Translations under genes and position numbers: made by a program | The notes under the pieces: model-generated | The model's database searches: none | The model's input: the letters and a program-made list of their open reading frames with translations, nothing else | Told to the model about the DNA's origin: nothing | NCBI RefSeq assembly: GCF_017874735.1 | Contig: NZ_JAGGLV010000033.1 | Coordinates: 1 to 64,000 of the forward strand | DNA from: Paenibacillus silagei | GTDB taxonomy: Bacteria > Bacillota > Bacilli > Paenibacillales > Paenibacillaceae | DNA length: 64,000 nucleotides | Direction of reading: 5' to 3' | Part shown: positions 36,756 through 46,520 of the stretch, in pieces | Numbering within the stretch: the stretch's first letter is position 1 | Layout: each line of letters begins with the position of its first letter

Positions 36756-38285
36756 TCACTCCTCCCCCTCCCGCGCCTTCCCCTCCGCCTCCCCGTACTC
36801 CTGAATAATCAGGCTGCCGCCGCTGGTCTGCCATTTCTCTACCTCCCCGGCGAAGCCGGCGGCGTCGATGTTGCCGAGAATATAATTGTAGGTGGCATCC
36901 ACGATGATCGCGGACAGCTCGGCGTTCTTCTCGTCATAGGTCGGCGAGGTTAGCGACACGGTAGGATCATCGACCAGAAACTGCTCGTTATCCCGGCTGA
37001 GCTGGTCGGCCAGGGCGGTGAGCTGCTCCTTTTGTGCGACCTCCTTGATATGGGTATTGCCTACATCGGCGATCATCAGGGAATTGAGCGGATTGACCTC
37101 ATACACCCGAAGCTGGGACGTTTCTTCCGGAAGAATCACTTTGCCTTCCCCGTCCAGCTTATAGTGGCGGCCCTCGAAGCCGTAGGCCATCAGGCCCGCT
37201 ACATCCTCATCCATCGTGCGATCGAAGAATCCCAGCACCTGCTTCAGCTCCTGCTCGGTAGCAATGGCTTTACGTGAAAAGAGGTACAAGCCGTTGTACT
37301 TCGGTATGGACCATACCTTATATCCGTCCGGCCCTTTAATCCTGTTAATCAGCGTCAGCTCTGCTTTGGGGTTGATCGCCTTGGCCTCAATGGAGAGCCG
37401 CTGCACATCCGTCATGCTCCCGATGAAGATCCCGGCCGTTCCCCGGATGAATTTGTCCCGCTGCACTTCCTTGCTGGTCAGGGCGAAATCCTGGTTAATG
37501 ATCCCCTCCTTGTATAATTTACGCATGAAGTTCATCGTGTCCATATATTCAGAAGTGGCAAATTCCGGGATGAACTGTCCATCTTCAATTTTCCAGTTAT
37601 TCGGCGTACCGAAATAAGAGCTTAACGTCTTAAATACCCCGTACACCAGGTCGTTGCGGTCCACCAGTCCGAGGGTATCTGCCTTGCCGTTGCCGTCCGG
37701 GTCATTCGTGGTGAACTGCTTCATCACCTCATAGAGTTCCTCCAGCGTTCCGGGCGGACTGAGATGCAGCTTCTCCAGCCAGTCCTTGCGGATAATAATG
37801 CCCTGCCGGGAGGCCGGTCTTTCTGTATAGAGACCATAGATTCCCCCGTCCACCGAAGTCTGCTTAAGAATCGCCGCATTCAATTGACTGAGATTCGGAA
37901 ATTCCGCCAGATAGGGACCAATCTCCCAAAAAGCGCCCGAGCGGATCATATTCTTGACCGGATTATAATCGGTAAATTTCACGAACGTTACTTTGCCGAG
38001 GGAGCCGGTGGTCAGTGCGGTATTCATTTTGTCCGTGTAGACGCCTTCCGGCACCCAGGTAATATCGAGCTGAGTCCCGGTCAGTCTCTCAATCTCGGCG
38101 ATCAGCTCCGCTGAAGGCGTCTGCGGAAAATGCAGCGGTGCCAGAATCGAGATCGGTGCCGCTGCCCCCGCTGAATCGGAACGCCCAGACTCATCCCTGC
38201 TGCAAGCGCTTAATATAATGAACAATAAGAACAGGATGAAGCACCCTGCAAGAGCTTTCTTCCTGCCCGTTAACCGGTTGAACAT
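36756..38285 (-). CDS. Orphan extracellular solute-binding lipoprotein
   Basis: 509 residues. Lipobox ILSACS, then an extracellular binding protein very like the one at 20575-22134: NDPDGNGKADT, GLVDRNDLVYG and FGTPNNW are shared. No permease lies beside it; the nearest LplB/YtcP pair is in the pectin operon. It may load that transporter, or act as a sensor partner for the divergent AraC protein, which has an extracellular domain. AGGGGGTT precedes the ATG. Confidence 0.88.
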   Translation of the reverse strand: MFNRLTGRKKALAGCFILFLLFIILSACSRDESGRSDSAGAAAPISILAPLHFPQTPSAELIAEIERLTGTQLDITWVPEGVYTDKMNTALTTGSLGKVTFVKFTDYNPVKNMIRSGAFWEIGPYLAEFPNLSQLNAAILKQTSVDGGIYGLYTERPASRQGIIIRKDWLEKLHLSPPGTLEELYEVMKQFTTNDPDGNGKADTLGLVDRNDLVYGVFKTLSSYFGTPNNWKIEDGQFIPEFATSEYMDTMNFMRKLYKEGIINQDFALTSKEVQRDKFIRGTAGIFIGSMTDVQRLSIEAKAINPKAELTLINRIKGPDGYKVWSIPKYNGLYLFSRKAIATEQELKQVLGFFDRTMDEDVAGLMAYGFEGRHYKLDGEGKVILPEETSQLRVYEVNPLNSLMIADVGNTHIKEVAQKEQLTALADQLSRDNEQFLVDDPTVSLTSPTYDEKNAELSAIIVDATYNYILGNIDAAGFAGEVEKWQTSGGSLIIQEYGEAEGKAREGEE

Positions 38286-38470
38286 TCCATAACCCCCTGA
38301 AGCGTAATATTTATCTGCCTTAGAAGCCTATCTATTGAATAATGCAGCTTATGTATGAATGATTAGAGAAAATGATTATTGCGGCACCAGATGATTATTG
38401 TTATTATCCTTCGTGATGCATACACTTAAGACAGTGATTTTCCTATTTCATGCAAAGGTGCTGAACGCTG

Positions 38471-40810
38471 TTGAAACATCTTAGCTTTCTCAGTAAATTA
38501 ACTATGTTCGCGTTCGCCATCAGCATCCTGCCGGTGCTGTTCATTGGTTCGTTCTCCTATTTCACATCCTCCAGTGAGATTCAAAAAAATGTTAATGAAA
38601 GCAAAAAGGAACTCATTTTACAAATTACCTCAAATGTAGAGCATAAGCTGAATACTGTCAACCAGACACTGAACCAGGTCGTAAACTCTTCGGTGCTGAA
38701 GAAGGCGCTGAACAACCCGCTTAGTGAAAACGATTTCATTTTATATAACGACATCCGCAATGAAATCCGCAATATGCAGTCCTTCGATACGAAGCTGGAG
38801 GATGTCATCCTGCTCAATCAGCGCCAGAACTGGATGATCAAGAATTCCGGGCTCTACCGGCTGAATGAATACCGCAATTACGAGCAACTGACGAATCTGC
38901 TGAATGTGGAAGGCAGCTCTTCTTGGGTGCTGAACCCCTCCTCCCTGTTCTACAGTGAAGAGAGCATTAACGTGACCGGCTGCAATTACAGCATCAGCCT
39001 GATTAAGAAGCTGCCGACCACCAAGCTGCAGAAATACGGACTGGCTCTGGCCAATATTCCGGCCTGCAGTCTCCAGGACTTCATTAATCCCGATATGCAG
39101 CCGCTGGACAATATTATGGTGCTGGATAAAAGCGGACGGATTCTGCTGCATCCGGACCGCAAGCTGATCGGAGAGCCTGCCACAGCGGCCGGATTCACGG
39201 GATTCGAGCAGATCGCCACTACCACTGAGCCATCGGGACAATTCAAGACCAAGCTTAATGAAGCTGATTACTCGATCACCTATATGCGTTCCCAGTTGAA
39301 CGGCTGGATCTATCTGTCGGCCACCTCCATCAAGAGTCTGACCCGCGAATCCGGCAAAATCGGCACTTACACGGTATTCGTCTGCACGTTCATGCTGCTC
39401 TTGTCTGTGCTGCTTGCCTGGCTCGGCTCCCGGCGTATGTACACACCCATCGAACGGCTGTTGACCCAGATTGGACTGCGCCGTCCCGGTCTGCGGGCAG
39501 GGCGTACGGATGAATTCCAGCTCATCGGTGAGCAGGTCCATTCCCTGTTCCAATCCAAGTCACAGCTGGAGAAGGAGGTTAGCCAGCATCTCGGACAGGT
39601 GCGGACCTTCTTTCTGATTCAGGCGTTCGGAGGCAATCTGAGAAGACGGGAGCTGATGGAGGAGCTTGTGCAATACGGGTACGGTAAGCAAGTCGAGGAA
39701 TGGAAGACGATGGCTGTCATTACGCTGAGCATCGACTTCTCCGAGGAGAACAGCTATGAGAAAAAGGATCTCAATCTGCTCTTATTTGCAGCGCATAATA
39801 TGACTCAGGAGCTGGTCTCTGCGCAGCACAGGCTAACCCCTGTGATGATGGGCCATGCCCTGACTGTCGTCATCGGCAGTGAGGAGGAGAGCACTGAAGC
39901 TTTTCACCGGATACTCTATGCGCTGACGGAGAAGCTCCAGCAGGAGATTAACGGGGTCCTGAAGCTGCAGGTCAGCATTGGGCTGAGCCTGCCGTTTCAT
40001 TCGTTTGACAAAATGTCCATTGCCTACCGGGAAAGCCTGGAGGCTCTGAAGCACCGGATTACCCTGGGCAAAGGTATCATTATCCAGTACGAGAATATCA
40101 ATTCCGGCAAGCATTATCTCAATTTGAACTACCCGACCCACACGGAAAATGACCTGATGGATGCCATCAAGCTGGCGGACAGCGATAAGGCGAAGGAGCT
40201 GCTGCATAAGCTGTTCAAGTGTATTTTTGCGCTGGGACTGTCGCCGCAGGAATATCAGATTCCGCTGACCCGGCTGCTGAACAATACGCTCATTATGATG
40301 CAGGAATCGGGAATTACGCTGAATCAGATCTACCACGCGGGCGGTTCCCTGTTCGAGGAGCTGACCGATCTGCATATCGTGGCCGAGATTGAAGACTGGT
40401 TCTGGACCATTGTGATTCAGCCGGTCATCGTCATCTTCCACAGCAGGCAGAACGCCCAGTATCATAATATCTCCGAGAAGCTGATCGACATCGTCCAGCA
40501 TGAGTATGACCAGGATCTGACGCTGGAGGAGTGTGCTTCCCGGCTGCATTATAACGCCAACTACATCAGCAGTGTATTCCGCAAGGAGACGCAGTATTAT
40601 TTCAGTGATTACCTGACCATGTACCGGTTCAAAATGGCCAAGAAATGGCTGGAGGAGACCGATATGCCCGTGAAGGATATCGCCTCCCGCCTGAGATACA
40701 ATAATTCACAGAATTTCATCCGTTCCTTCCGTAAGCAGGAGGGGATGACCCCCGGGCAGTACCGGGAGAGCTTCCACACGAAGCTTAGAGCGGTCCCGGG
40801 CGATGAGTAG
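38471..40810 (+). CDS. Membrane-bound AraC-family regulator with extracellular sensor
   Basis: 779 residues. N-terminal membrane segment (about 10-30), a Cache-like extracellular domain, a second membrane helix (VFVCTFMLLLSVLLAWLG, about 295-315), a HAMP-like linker, a central region and a C-terminal AraC domain with two helix-turn-helix units (TLEECASRLHYNANYISSVF and VKDIASRLRYNNSQNFIRSF). Such one-component sensors bind a sugar or a loaded binding protein outside and activate transport and hydrolase genes. The start is a TTG with weak AAAGGTG. Divergent from the orphan binding protein. Its 3' end overlaps the convergent LppM-like gene by 26 bp. Confidence 0.88.
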   Translation: MKHLSFLSKLTMFAFAISILPVLFIGSFSYFTSSSEIQKNVNESKKELILQITSNVEHKLNTVNQTLNQVVNSSVLKKALNNPLSENDFILYNDIRNEIRNMQSFDTKLEDVILLNQRQNWMIKNSGLYRLNEYRNYEQLTNLLNVEGSSSWVLNPSSLFYSEESINVTGCNYSISLIKKLPTTKLQKYGLALANIPACSLQDFINPDMQPLDNIMVLDKSGRILLHPDRKLIGEPATAAGFTGFEQIATTTEPSGQFKTKLNEADYSITYMRSQLNGWIYLSATSIKSLTRESGKIGTYTVFVCTFMLLLSVLLAWLGSRRMYTPIERLLTQIGLRRPGLRAGRTDEFQLIGEQVHSLFQSKSQLEKEVSQHLGQVRTFFLIQAFGGNLRRRELMEELVQYGYGKQVEEWKTMAVITLSIDFSEENSYEKKDLNLLLFAAHNMTQELVSAQHRLTPVMMGHALTVVIGSEEESTEAFHRILYALTEKLQQEINGVLKLQVSIGLSLPFHSFDKMSIAYRESLEALKHRITLGKGIIIQYENINSGKHYLNLNYPTHTENDLMDAIKLADSDKAKELLHKLFKCIFALGLSPQEYQIPLTRLLNNTLIMMQESGITLNQIYHAGGSLFEELTDLHIVAEIEDWFWTIVIQPVIVIFHSRQNAQYHNISEKLIDIVQHEYDQDLTLEECASRLHYNANYISSVFRKETQYYFSDYLTMYRFKMAKKWLEETDMPVKDIASRLRYNNSQNFIRSFRKQEGMTPGQYRESFHTKLRAVPGDE

Positions 40811-41564
40811 GGGCCTTGCCTTCAGGCGGGGCCTTGAGCCTCTTCAGCTTTCTTTTTCTGATAAACCATGTAAGAATTACAGCCAGAATAAGCAAGATGA
40901 CGCATGCAGTAATCGCAATATTCCTGATATCCGGTACATAGACTACCAGCTGAATCGGCTCGGAATCCGCAAGGGACACATGCCAGGTTAACGTGTTGCC
41001 GTCTTGCTCGGCCGCATTATTAGCCCCGTATAGATCATAGGGAATCGTTAATTTGAAATCGACGGAGAAGCTGCCCATCAGCAGCCGCACCAGGGACTTA
41101 GGGACATTCAAGCTGCCGATGCCGTCGATAATCTCATCGGAGTAGGCGTTCAGCTTAGGCTGGGCCACCACATCGTATTTGGTATACAGCCACCTGTCCG
41201 TCTGTCCCACCTTGGCCTCTACAATATCAAAGCCGCTGCTGCTATTCTTCAGCTCCTCCATCGAAGCATACGATTTATGAAATTGATATTCCGTTGATTT
41301 GCCGCTTGCTGTCTTCTTCAGCTCTATGCCTGCGGCCGCCAGCCGGGTGGTTAGAAGCTCCTCCGCTTTGCCGCTGACCAGCTTCTCTGCCCGGGCATCC
41401 AGCATAAGACTGAAGGCCAGATCCAGGGAGCCGTCCTTCTTCACGGTTACATGGGCGGTGCCTTGCGCGCACCCTGTAAGCAGCAGGACAAGCATAAGCA
41501 TCATCAGTATTGCCTTAATTCGAGTCCCGTTCAACCTGCGTTTCTTCAACCTCTGTCCCTCCAT
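40785..41564 (-). CDS. LppM-like (DUF3153) membrane-anchored lipoprotein
   Basis: 259 residues. Signal peptide with lipobox LLLTGCAQG, an extracellular domain opening AHVTVKKDGSLDLAFSLML as in DUF3153/LppM proteins, and a C-terminal membrane helix with a basic cytosolic tail (IRKRKLKRLK). Function unknown; it may stiffen or sense the envelope. An alternative TTG start at 41549 has GGAGGG six bases upstream and would trim five residues. Convergent with the AraC gene and overlapping it. Confidence 0.75.
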   Translation of the reverse strand: MEGQRLKKRRLNGTRIKAILMMLMLVLLLTGCAQGTAHVTVKKDGSLDLAFSLMLDARAEKLVSGKAEELLTTRLAAAGIELKKTASGKSTEYQFHKSYASMEELKNSSSGFDIVEAKVGQTDRWLYTKYDVVAQPKLNAYSDEIIDGIGSLNVPKSLVRLLMGSFSVDFKLTIPYDLYGANNAAEQDGNTLTWHVSLADSEPIQLVVYVPDIRNIAITACVILLILAVILTWFIRKRKLKRLKAPPEGKAPTHRPGPL

Positions 41565-41653
41565 CCGCTGACTGTTGCTCCTAGCTTAACCGTGCCTTGA
41601 AGAAGCGAATCTTCTCTTATGGAGTCAAGCTTAACACATCCCGGGGAGGTACA

Positions 41654-41694
41654 GAAAGCCCCCGGCCTGCGGATATCCGTAAGCTGGGGGCTTC
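41654..41694 (-). terminator. Terminator of the potassium transporter gene
   Basis: GAAGCCCCC/GGGGGCTTTC arms around a 22-base loop; the minus-strand side ends in TTTC, 17 bp after the stop. Confidence 0.7.
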
Positions 41695-41710
41695 CATGTG
41701 CATAATCCTG

Positions 41711-43540
41711 TTATTTTTTCAAATGATAAGGGACGGTAGTGATAATTACATTGCGCCGGTACAGCAGATGCGCGCGGATCAGCAGGCTCGATTGGTTATG
41801 CAGAATGTTATGCCAGCCCTTCTTCGGTATGAATTGAGGGACAATGACGGTCACCTGATAATTCGACTCGCTAGCCTTGCGCTGAACCGTATCAATGAAC
41901 TTGGTCAATGGATGAATGATGCTGCGGTAAGGTGAATACAGCGTTACCAGCCGTACTTCAGGATGGAATTTCTTCCACTTCTCTTCGAAAATAGCGTCAT
42001 CCTCCCGCTCGAACGGGATGTGGACGGCGATAATCTGCTGCGCACTCAGCGACTTGGCATACCGCAAGGAATTCTCCACTACATGGGTAATCCCTGCTAC
42101 CGGCAGGATGATGATATTCCCTTCAATCGCAAGCGGCGGCTCCCCGCAGGTGGCTACCCGCAATTGATCGGCGACCGATTCATAATGCTTGTAGATGCGG
42201 TAGAAGAACAGGATAATCAGCGGCAGGAAGACCAGGACCGGCCAGACCTGCGTGAATTTGGTCAGGAAGAACATCATCGTGACAATGAAGCTGATCAGCG
42301 CCCCGATTGCATTGATGATCAGCTTAGGCAGCCAGCCCTCTGGCTTGTGCCGGAGCCATTTGACGATCATGCCTGTCTGCGACAGGGTGAACGGGATGAA
42401 GACCCCGACTGCATACAGCGGAATGAGATGCTCCGTCCGCCCCTCAAAGGCAATGATCAGGATAATCGACAAGATGCCCAGGCTAAGAATTCCGTTCGAG
42501 TACCCCAGACGGTCTCCGCGCACAGTGAACATCCGGGGAATGAATTTATCCTTTGCCAGATTCACAGCCAGCAGCGGAAATGCGGAATATCCGGTGTTCG
42601 CCGCCAGAACCAGAATTAAGGCTGTCGTTCCCTGCACGACATAATACATGAAGTTGCGGCCAAAGACATGCTCGGCAATATCGGACACCACCGTAACCTG
42701 TTCACGCGGAGCTATGCCGTAATAATACGCCAGGAACACAATGCCTGAGAATAACAGCGCGAGCAGAATTCCCATCGCCGCTAAGGTTTTGGCTGCATTA
42801 TTCGGTGCCGGCGCCTTGAAATTGGGGATCGCATTTGATATGGCCTCCACCCCAGTCAGCGCCGAGCTGCCTGAGGAGAACGCCCGCAGCAGCAGGAACA
42901 GGCTGATTCCGGCCACCGGTGTTCCCAGTGAGGTGTGAAGCTCCGCCGGTACTCTTCCGGTCAACACATTGAATAGGCCCAGCCCGATCATAATGAACAT
43001 CGCCAGTACGAACAGATAGACCGGATACGCCAGGAAAGAGGCTGACTCGGTAACCCCGCGCAGATTCAGTGTCGTGATCAGCAGGACGAAGATGATGGCA
43101 ATTATCACATTATAAGGATGCAGGCTCGGAAAAGCTGAAGTGATCGCATCCGTTCCCGCAGAGACACTGACCGCTACGGTAAGTATATAATCGACGAGCA
43201 AGGAGCCCCCGGCAATCAGACCCGGATATTTACCCAGATTCTCCTTGGATACAACATAAGCTCCGCCGCCCTGGGGATAGGCGAAGATGATCTGCCTATA
43301 GGAGAGTATCAGGGCCAGCAGAAGCACCAGTACCCCGCCTGCAATCGGAATGGAATACCAGAATGCGGCTGTACTAACCGTGATCAGCACCAGCAGAATC
43401 TGCTCCGGGCCATAGGCCACAGAGGACAAAGCATCCGAGGACAGTATGGCTAGGGCCTTGGTTTTGTTAAGCTTCTGTTCTCCCAGCTGATCGGACTTCA
43501 GCGGCCGTCCGATCAGGAACCTTTTTACCGAAGACATCAT
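41711..43540 (-). CDS. kimA: APC-superfamily potassium importer (KimA/YdaO type)
   Basis: About 609 residues with 12 hydrophobic helices and a soluble C-terminal domain. The N terminus (IGRPLKSDQLGEQKLNKTKA, SSDALSSVAYGPEQIL) matches KimA. The C-terminal part (about 450-609) is the UspA-like domain that binds c-di-AMP in KimA. KimA imports potassium with high affinity and is inhibited by that nucleotide. The true start is one of three tandem ATGs (43543, 43540, 43537) behind GGTGAG. I saw no c-di-AMP riboswitch upstream. Its own terminator follows. Confidence 0.82.
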   Translation of the reverse strand: MMSSVKRFLIGRPLKSDQLGEQKLNKTKALAILSSDALSSVAYGPEQILLVLITVSTAAFWYSIPIAGGVLVLLLALILSYRQIIFAYPQGGGAYVVSKENLGKYPGLIAGGSLLVDYILTVAVSVSAGTDAITSAFPSLHPYNVIIAIIFVLLITTLNLRGVTESASFLAYPVYLFVLAMFIMIGLGLFNVLTGRVPAELHTSLGTPVAGISLFLLLRAFSSGSSALTGVEAISNAIPNFKAPAPNNAAKTLAAMGILLALLFSGIVFLAYYYGIAPREQVTVVSDIAEHVFGRNFMYYVVQGTTALILVLAANTGYSAFPLLAVNLAKDKFIPRMFTVRGDRLGYSNGILSLGILSIILIIAFEGRTEHLIPLYAVGVFIPFTLSQTGMIVKWLRHKPEGWLPKLIINAIGALISFIVTMMFFLTKFTQVWPVLVFLPLIILFFYRIYKHYESVADQLRVATCGEPPLAIEGNIIILPVAGITHVVENSLRYAKSLSAQQIIAVHIPFEREDDAIFEEKWKKFHPEVRLVTLYSPYRSIIHPLTKFIDTVQRKASESNYQVTVIVPQFIPKKGWHNILHNQSSLLIRAHLLYRRNVIITTVPYHLKK

Positions 43541-43733
43541 CATCACTCACCGACTTTTTTATTGTTATATTACCCCTGGTGCACGAATAAAATCTGGACC
43601 TTTAATTGGATACAGACACTATTTTTGCTGCCGTTCGATACTACATTAATTCTTTTATCACCATCTGTATATATGCAGATATCCTAGACAAACCCCAAAC
43701 CATGAATAACAAATGATATTCGCCGAAAGACAC

Positions 43734-43776
43734 AGCAAAAGGGACCAAGCAGGCTTTCCGCTCGGTCCCTTTTGCT
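43734..43776 (-). terminator. Terminator after the MarR gene
   Basis: Perfect 13 bp stem AGCAAAAGGGACC/GGTCCCTTTTGCT between the MarR stop and the kimA start; T-rich on both sides so it may act in both directions. Confidence 0.75.
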
Positions 43777-43819
43777 TATTTCAGCTTTTTTTGCTATATT
43801 CAGCCATTTTCAGGAGGTC

Positions 43820-44236
43820 TCAGAGCCAGTCCTGTGTAAGCAGCGTCCGCAGCAGCTCCACCTGCTCCCTGCCGATCCGTGCCGTGATTTCGGCTTCAAT
43901 ATTCTGCTTGATCTCCAGCATACTCCGGCAAGCCGCTGTCCCCTTCGCAGTGAGCACGATAGGCTTGTCCCGGCTATTCCCTTCCTTAGCAGCAGTATCC
44001 ACGTAACCTTCAGCCAGCAGATTGTTGATCGTCTTTTGCGTCCCCTGGCGGGAAATGCTGATCAGCCTGCTGATCTCCGAAATGGACAGAACGCCGTGCT
44101 GCTCCAGCATCGCCAGAATATGCGTCTCTGTCTTATTCAGCGGCTCGCCGCTCATCTGGTTTACCTTGTCGCGCAGAACCTTGTGCTTCTCGCTGATCAT
44201 ATCGACCAGATTCAACCCGCTCATGTACTCATTCAT
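43820..44236 (-). CDS. MarR-family transcriptional regulator
   Basis: 138 residues. Winged-helix core with recognition helix SISEISRLISISRQGTQKTI and a wing AKEGNSRDKPIVLTAKG. GGAGGTCTTGTAG precedes the ATG. It is divergent from the DUF2798 gene; two palindromes between them are the likely operators. Such MarR pairs usually derepress an adjacent membrane or efflux gene on ligand binding; the ligand is not known. Confidence 0.85.
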   Translation of the reverse strand: MNEYMSGLNLVDMISEKHKVLRDKVNQMSGEPLNKTETHILAMLEQHGVLSISEISRLISISRQGTQKTINNLLAEGYVDTAAKEGNSRDKPIVLTAKGTAACRSMLEIKQNIEAEITARIGREQVELLRTLLTQDWL

Positions 44237-44295
44237 CTACAAGACCTCCATTAGAGAAATGCAGTTCCGTCTTACCGAGAATTACTGTCGCTCTA

Positions 44296-44357
44296 ATTGT
44301 CAACCAGGTTGACAATAATCCCTCCCACTGCTACTATAAGTGAAGTTTGACAAACTT
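44296..44357. promoter_or_regulatory. Two palindromes in the MarR/DUF2798 divergent region
   Basis: ATTGTCAACCAGGTTGACAAT (44296-44316) is a near-perfect 21 bp palindrome with an odd centre. AAGTTTGACAAACTT (44343-44357) is a second one. Both contain TTGACA-like steps, so binding would block the promoter of either gene. Confidence 0.65.
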
Positions 44358-44379
44358 ACATTTAAGGGAGTTAGGAAAC

Positions 44380-44853
44380 ATGGGCAGTAACAAAAAGGAA
44401 GCTTTAATTTTCACCAGTATGATGTGTTTTTGCATGGTCGTCTTTATGTCTTTTTACAATGTGATTATAGCGAACGGACTCAACAGCAGGCTGCTCACGG
44501 ATGTGGCTGTGGGCTTGCTCCCGGCACTTGCCGTTGCCCTGTTCTGCGATATTGTGGTGGTTGGCAGAATTGCCAAAGGGCTGGCCTTCAAAATAGTGAA
44601 GCCGTCCGCACCCCAGATCCGCAAAGTGCTGACGATCTCGTGCTTCATGGTCTGCGGCATGGTCATTCTCATGTCTCTATACGGCACACTAGCACACTTC
44701 GGATTCGGGGACAACTTCTTCCGTCATTACTTCTCCATCCTGGGGCTTAATTTCATCTGCGCCCTACCGCTCCAGCTGCTGGTGGCCGGTCCGCTGACCC
44801 GCTTCCTGTTCAGCCGGATGTTTCCGGTCCGTACGGCAGCACCAGGCGTCTAG
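44380..44853 (+). CDS. DUF2798 membrane protein
   Basis: 157 residues with four hydrophobic helices in two related halves (MMCFCMVVFMSFYNVII and ISCFMVCGMVILMSLYG), the DUF2798 pattern. No function is known. The ATG at 44380 has GGGAG and AGGAAAC upstream; the open frame from 44347 runs through the operator. It is probably controlled by the divergent MarR protein. Confidence 0.8.
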   Translation: MGSNKKEALIFTSMMCFCMVVFMSFYNVIIANGLNSRLLTDVAVGLLPALAVALFCDIVVVGRIAKGLAFKIVKPSAPQIRKVLTISCFMVCGMVILMSLYGTLAHFGFGDNFFRHYFSILGLNFICALPLQLLVAGPLTRFLFSRMFPVRTAAPGV

Positions 44854-44935
44854 GGCTGGCTGAACCCAGTCCGCCGTTTTTTACTCGAATACGGGCATGG
44901 CCTCCAGCCATGGCTGTGGTGTTCCCGCCATACCA

Positions 44936-44984
44936 AAAAGGGTGCTCAGCAAGCCATGACCTCATGGCTGTGCGGAACACCCTT
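44936..44984 (-). terminator. Terminator of the GH32 operon
   Basis: AAGGGTG and GAACACCCTT arms with an inner AGCCATG/CATGGCT stem; the minus strand ends in TTTTT. Confidence 0.75.
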
Positions 44985-45009
44985 GTCCGGGATTCATTCT
45001 ATTGATTAT

Positions 45010-46464
45010 TTATTCCATGAAAGACAGGTGCCCGCCCTGGAGCCGTACACTGCCGCCCTTAGCATAGAAGCTTAGGCCCGAGCAGATGCCTCCAGGGAAG
45101 ACCAGGCTGGTGATGGCGGCAAGGCCGTCATTGGCGAATACCTCCACCGAACAGGCATCCAGCAGGATACGCAGGCTCTTCAGGCTGCCGATTCCCCTGG
45201 TGCTCTGGAGATCGGGAAATATTTCTGAGAAGCCGGTCTCGCCGGACTGATCTCTGTGCAGGGTTAGAGTGTCTTCAGCAGCAGAGTAAATGAGTTCAGT
45301 ATACTCAGTAGCTGTATGATGAATAATAAGACCGAATTCTTCCGCTTCATTGTCCGTAAGCGTAAGCCGCAGCTCCAGGGCTGAATCCTTGCACTTGATA
45401 TCCTGGCGCTCGCCCGGTATCAGCAGCATCTCCGGCAATGCCGCAGACTCTGCCGCGAAGTAACGATCCAGCTCTGCTACCGGCTGCTGGCGGATCAACA
45501 TCCGGCCGTCTGCCGCATCATGGAGCGTCAGTACCCGCGGAATCGTCATCGCTCCGCGCCAGCCCTGGCTTGGAACCTGATTGGCATACCGCCAGTTGCT
45601 CATCCAGCCGATGAAGATCCGCCGCCCGTCCGCAGCCGGAATGTCGGAGAAGCTGACCCCTGCGTAATTGTCTTTGCCATAATCCAGCCAGCGGATGTCG
45701 CTGTGCTCCGGTGTGAAGACGGAGCCGTCGAAGCCACCGACGAAATATTGCGTCCGCGAGCCGTATCTCGCCCCGCTGTTATCACCGATGCTGACCAGCA
45801 GCACCCACTTGCTGTCTCCCGTCCCTTCCACCGGGAGCTCGAAGAGATCCGGGCATTCCCATACGGCATCATGAGAGCCTGCACCCTCACCGAATTCACT
45901 CTCCAGGCTCCACTCCCGCAGATTCGGGGAGGAGTAGAACGTGATCGTCTGATCGGTCGCCAGCACCATCATCCATTTCCCGTGAGCTTCAGACCAGAAC
46001 ACCTTCGGATCACGGAAATCGGCCTTGGAAGGATGCGTAAGCACCGGGTTGCCTGCATACTTGATCCAGGTCCGGCCATTGTCATGGCTGTAGGCCAGGC
46101 TCTGTCTCTGCACGGCAGGCGACGATTCCGTCGGCTCCTGATGACTGGTATAGATGGCAACGATACCCGGCTTCTCCGGGAACAGCCCGCTGGTATTATT
46201 CCAGTCAACGACTGCGCTGCCGGAGAACGCATAGCCGTGATCATCCGGGTACAGCGCAATGTCCAGCTCCTCCCAGTTAATCAGATCCTTACTGACGGCA
46301 TGACCCCAGTGCATCGGCCCCCAAATGGAGGAATGCGGATGATACTGATAGAACAAATGATATTCCTCTTCGTAATAAACCAGTCCATTCGGATCATTCA
46401 GCCAATGCTGCTCCGGCGTAAAATGCAGCGCTGGCCTGTGTTTGGTTCTCCCGATAATTTCCAC
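45010..46464 (-). CDS. GH32 sucrose/fructan hydrolase (intracellular)
   Basis: 484 residues. Catalytic signatures: nucleophile in WLNDPNG (Asp24), transition-state Asp in DFRDPKVF and acid/base Glu in WECPDLF. No signal peptide, so the substrate must be imported, consistent with the ABC genes upstream. Sucrose, sucrose-6-phosphate or fructo-oligosaccharides are the likely substrates. Starts at a GTG behind AAAGGTGG. Follows the binding-protein gene on the same strand. Confidence 0.9.
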   Translation of the reverse strand: MEIIGRTKHRPALHFTPEQHWLNDPNGLVYYEEEYHLFYQYHPHSSIWGPMHWGHAVSKDLINWEELDIALYPDDHGYAFSGSAVVDWNNTSGLFPEKPGIVAIYTSHQEPTESSPAVQRQSLAYSHDNGRTWIKYAGNPVLTHPSKADFRDPKVFWSEAHGKWMMVLATDQTITFYSSPNLREWSLESEFGEGAGSHDAVWECPDLFELPVEGTGDSKWVLLVSIGDNSGARYGSRTQYFVGGFDGSVFTPEHSDIRWLDYGKDNYAGVSFSDIPAADGRRIFIGWMSNWRYANQVPSQGWRGAMTIPRVLTLHDAADGRMLIRQQPVAELDRYFAAESAALPEMLLIPGERQDIKCKDSALELRLTLTDNEAEEFGLIIHHTATEYTELIYSAAEDTLTLHRDQSGETGFSEIFPDLQSTRGIGSLKSLRILLDACSVEVFANDGLAAITSLVFPGGICSGLSFYAKGGSVRLQGGHLSFME

Positions 46465-46520
46465 TCCATTACCACCTTTATCTATTTATAAGTTCATCAT
46501 GTTCCGCGGCTAGTTCAGTC

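Noticed and set aside
43541..43733. c-di-AMP riboswitch upstream of kimA
   Set aside because: The characteristic conserved blocks of that riboswitch are not visible in this 190 bp region.
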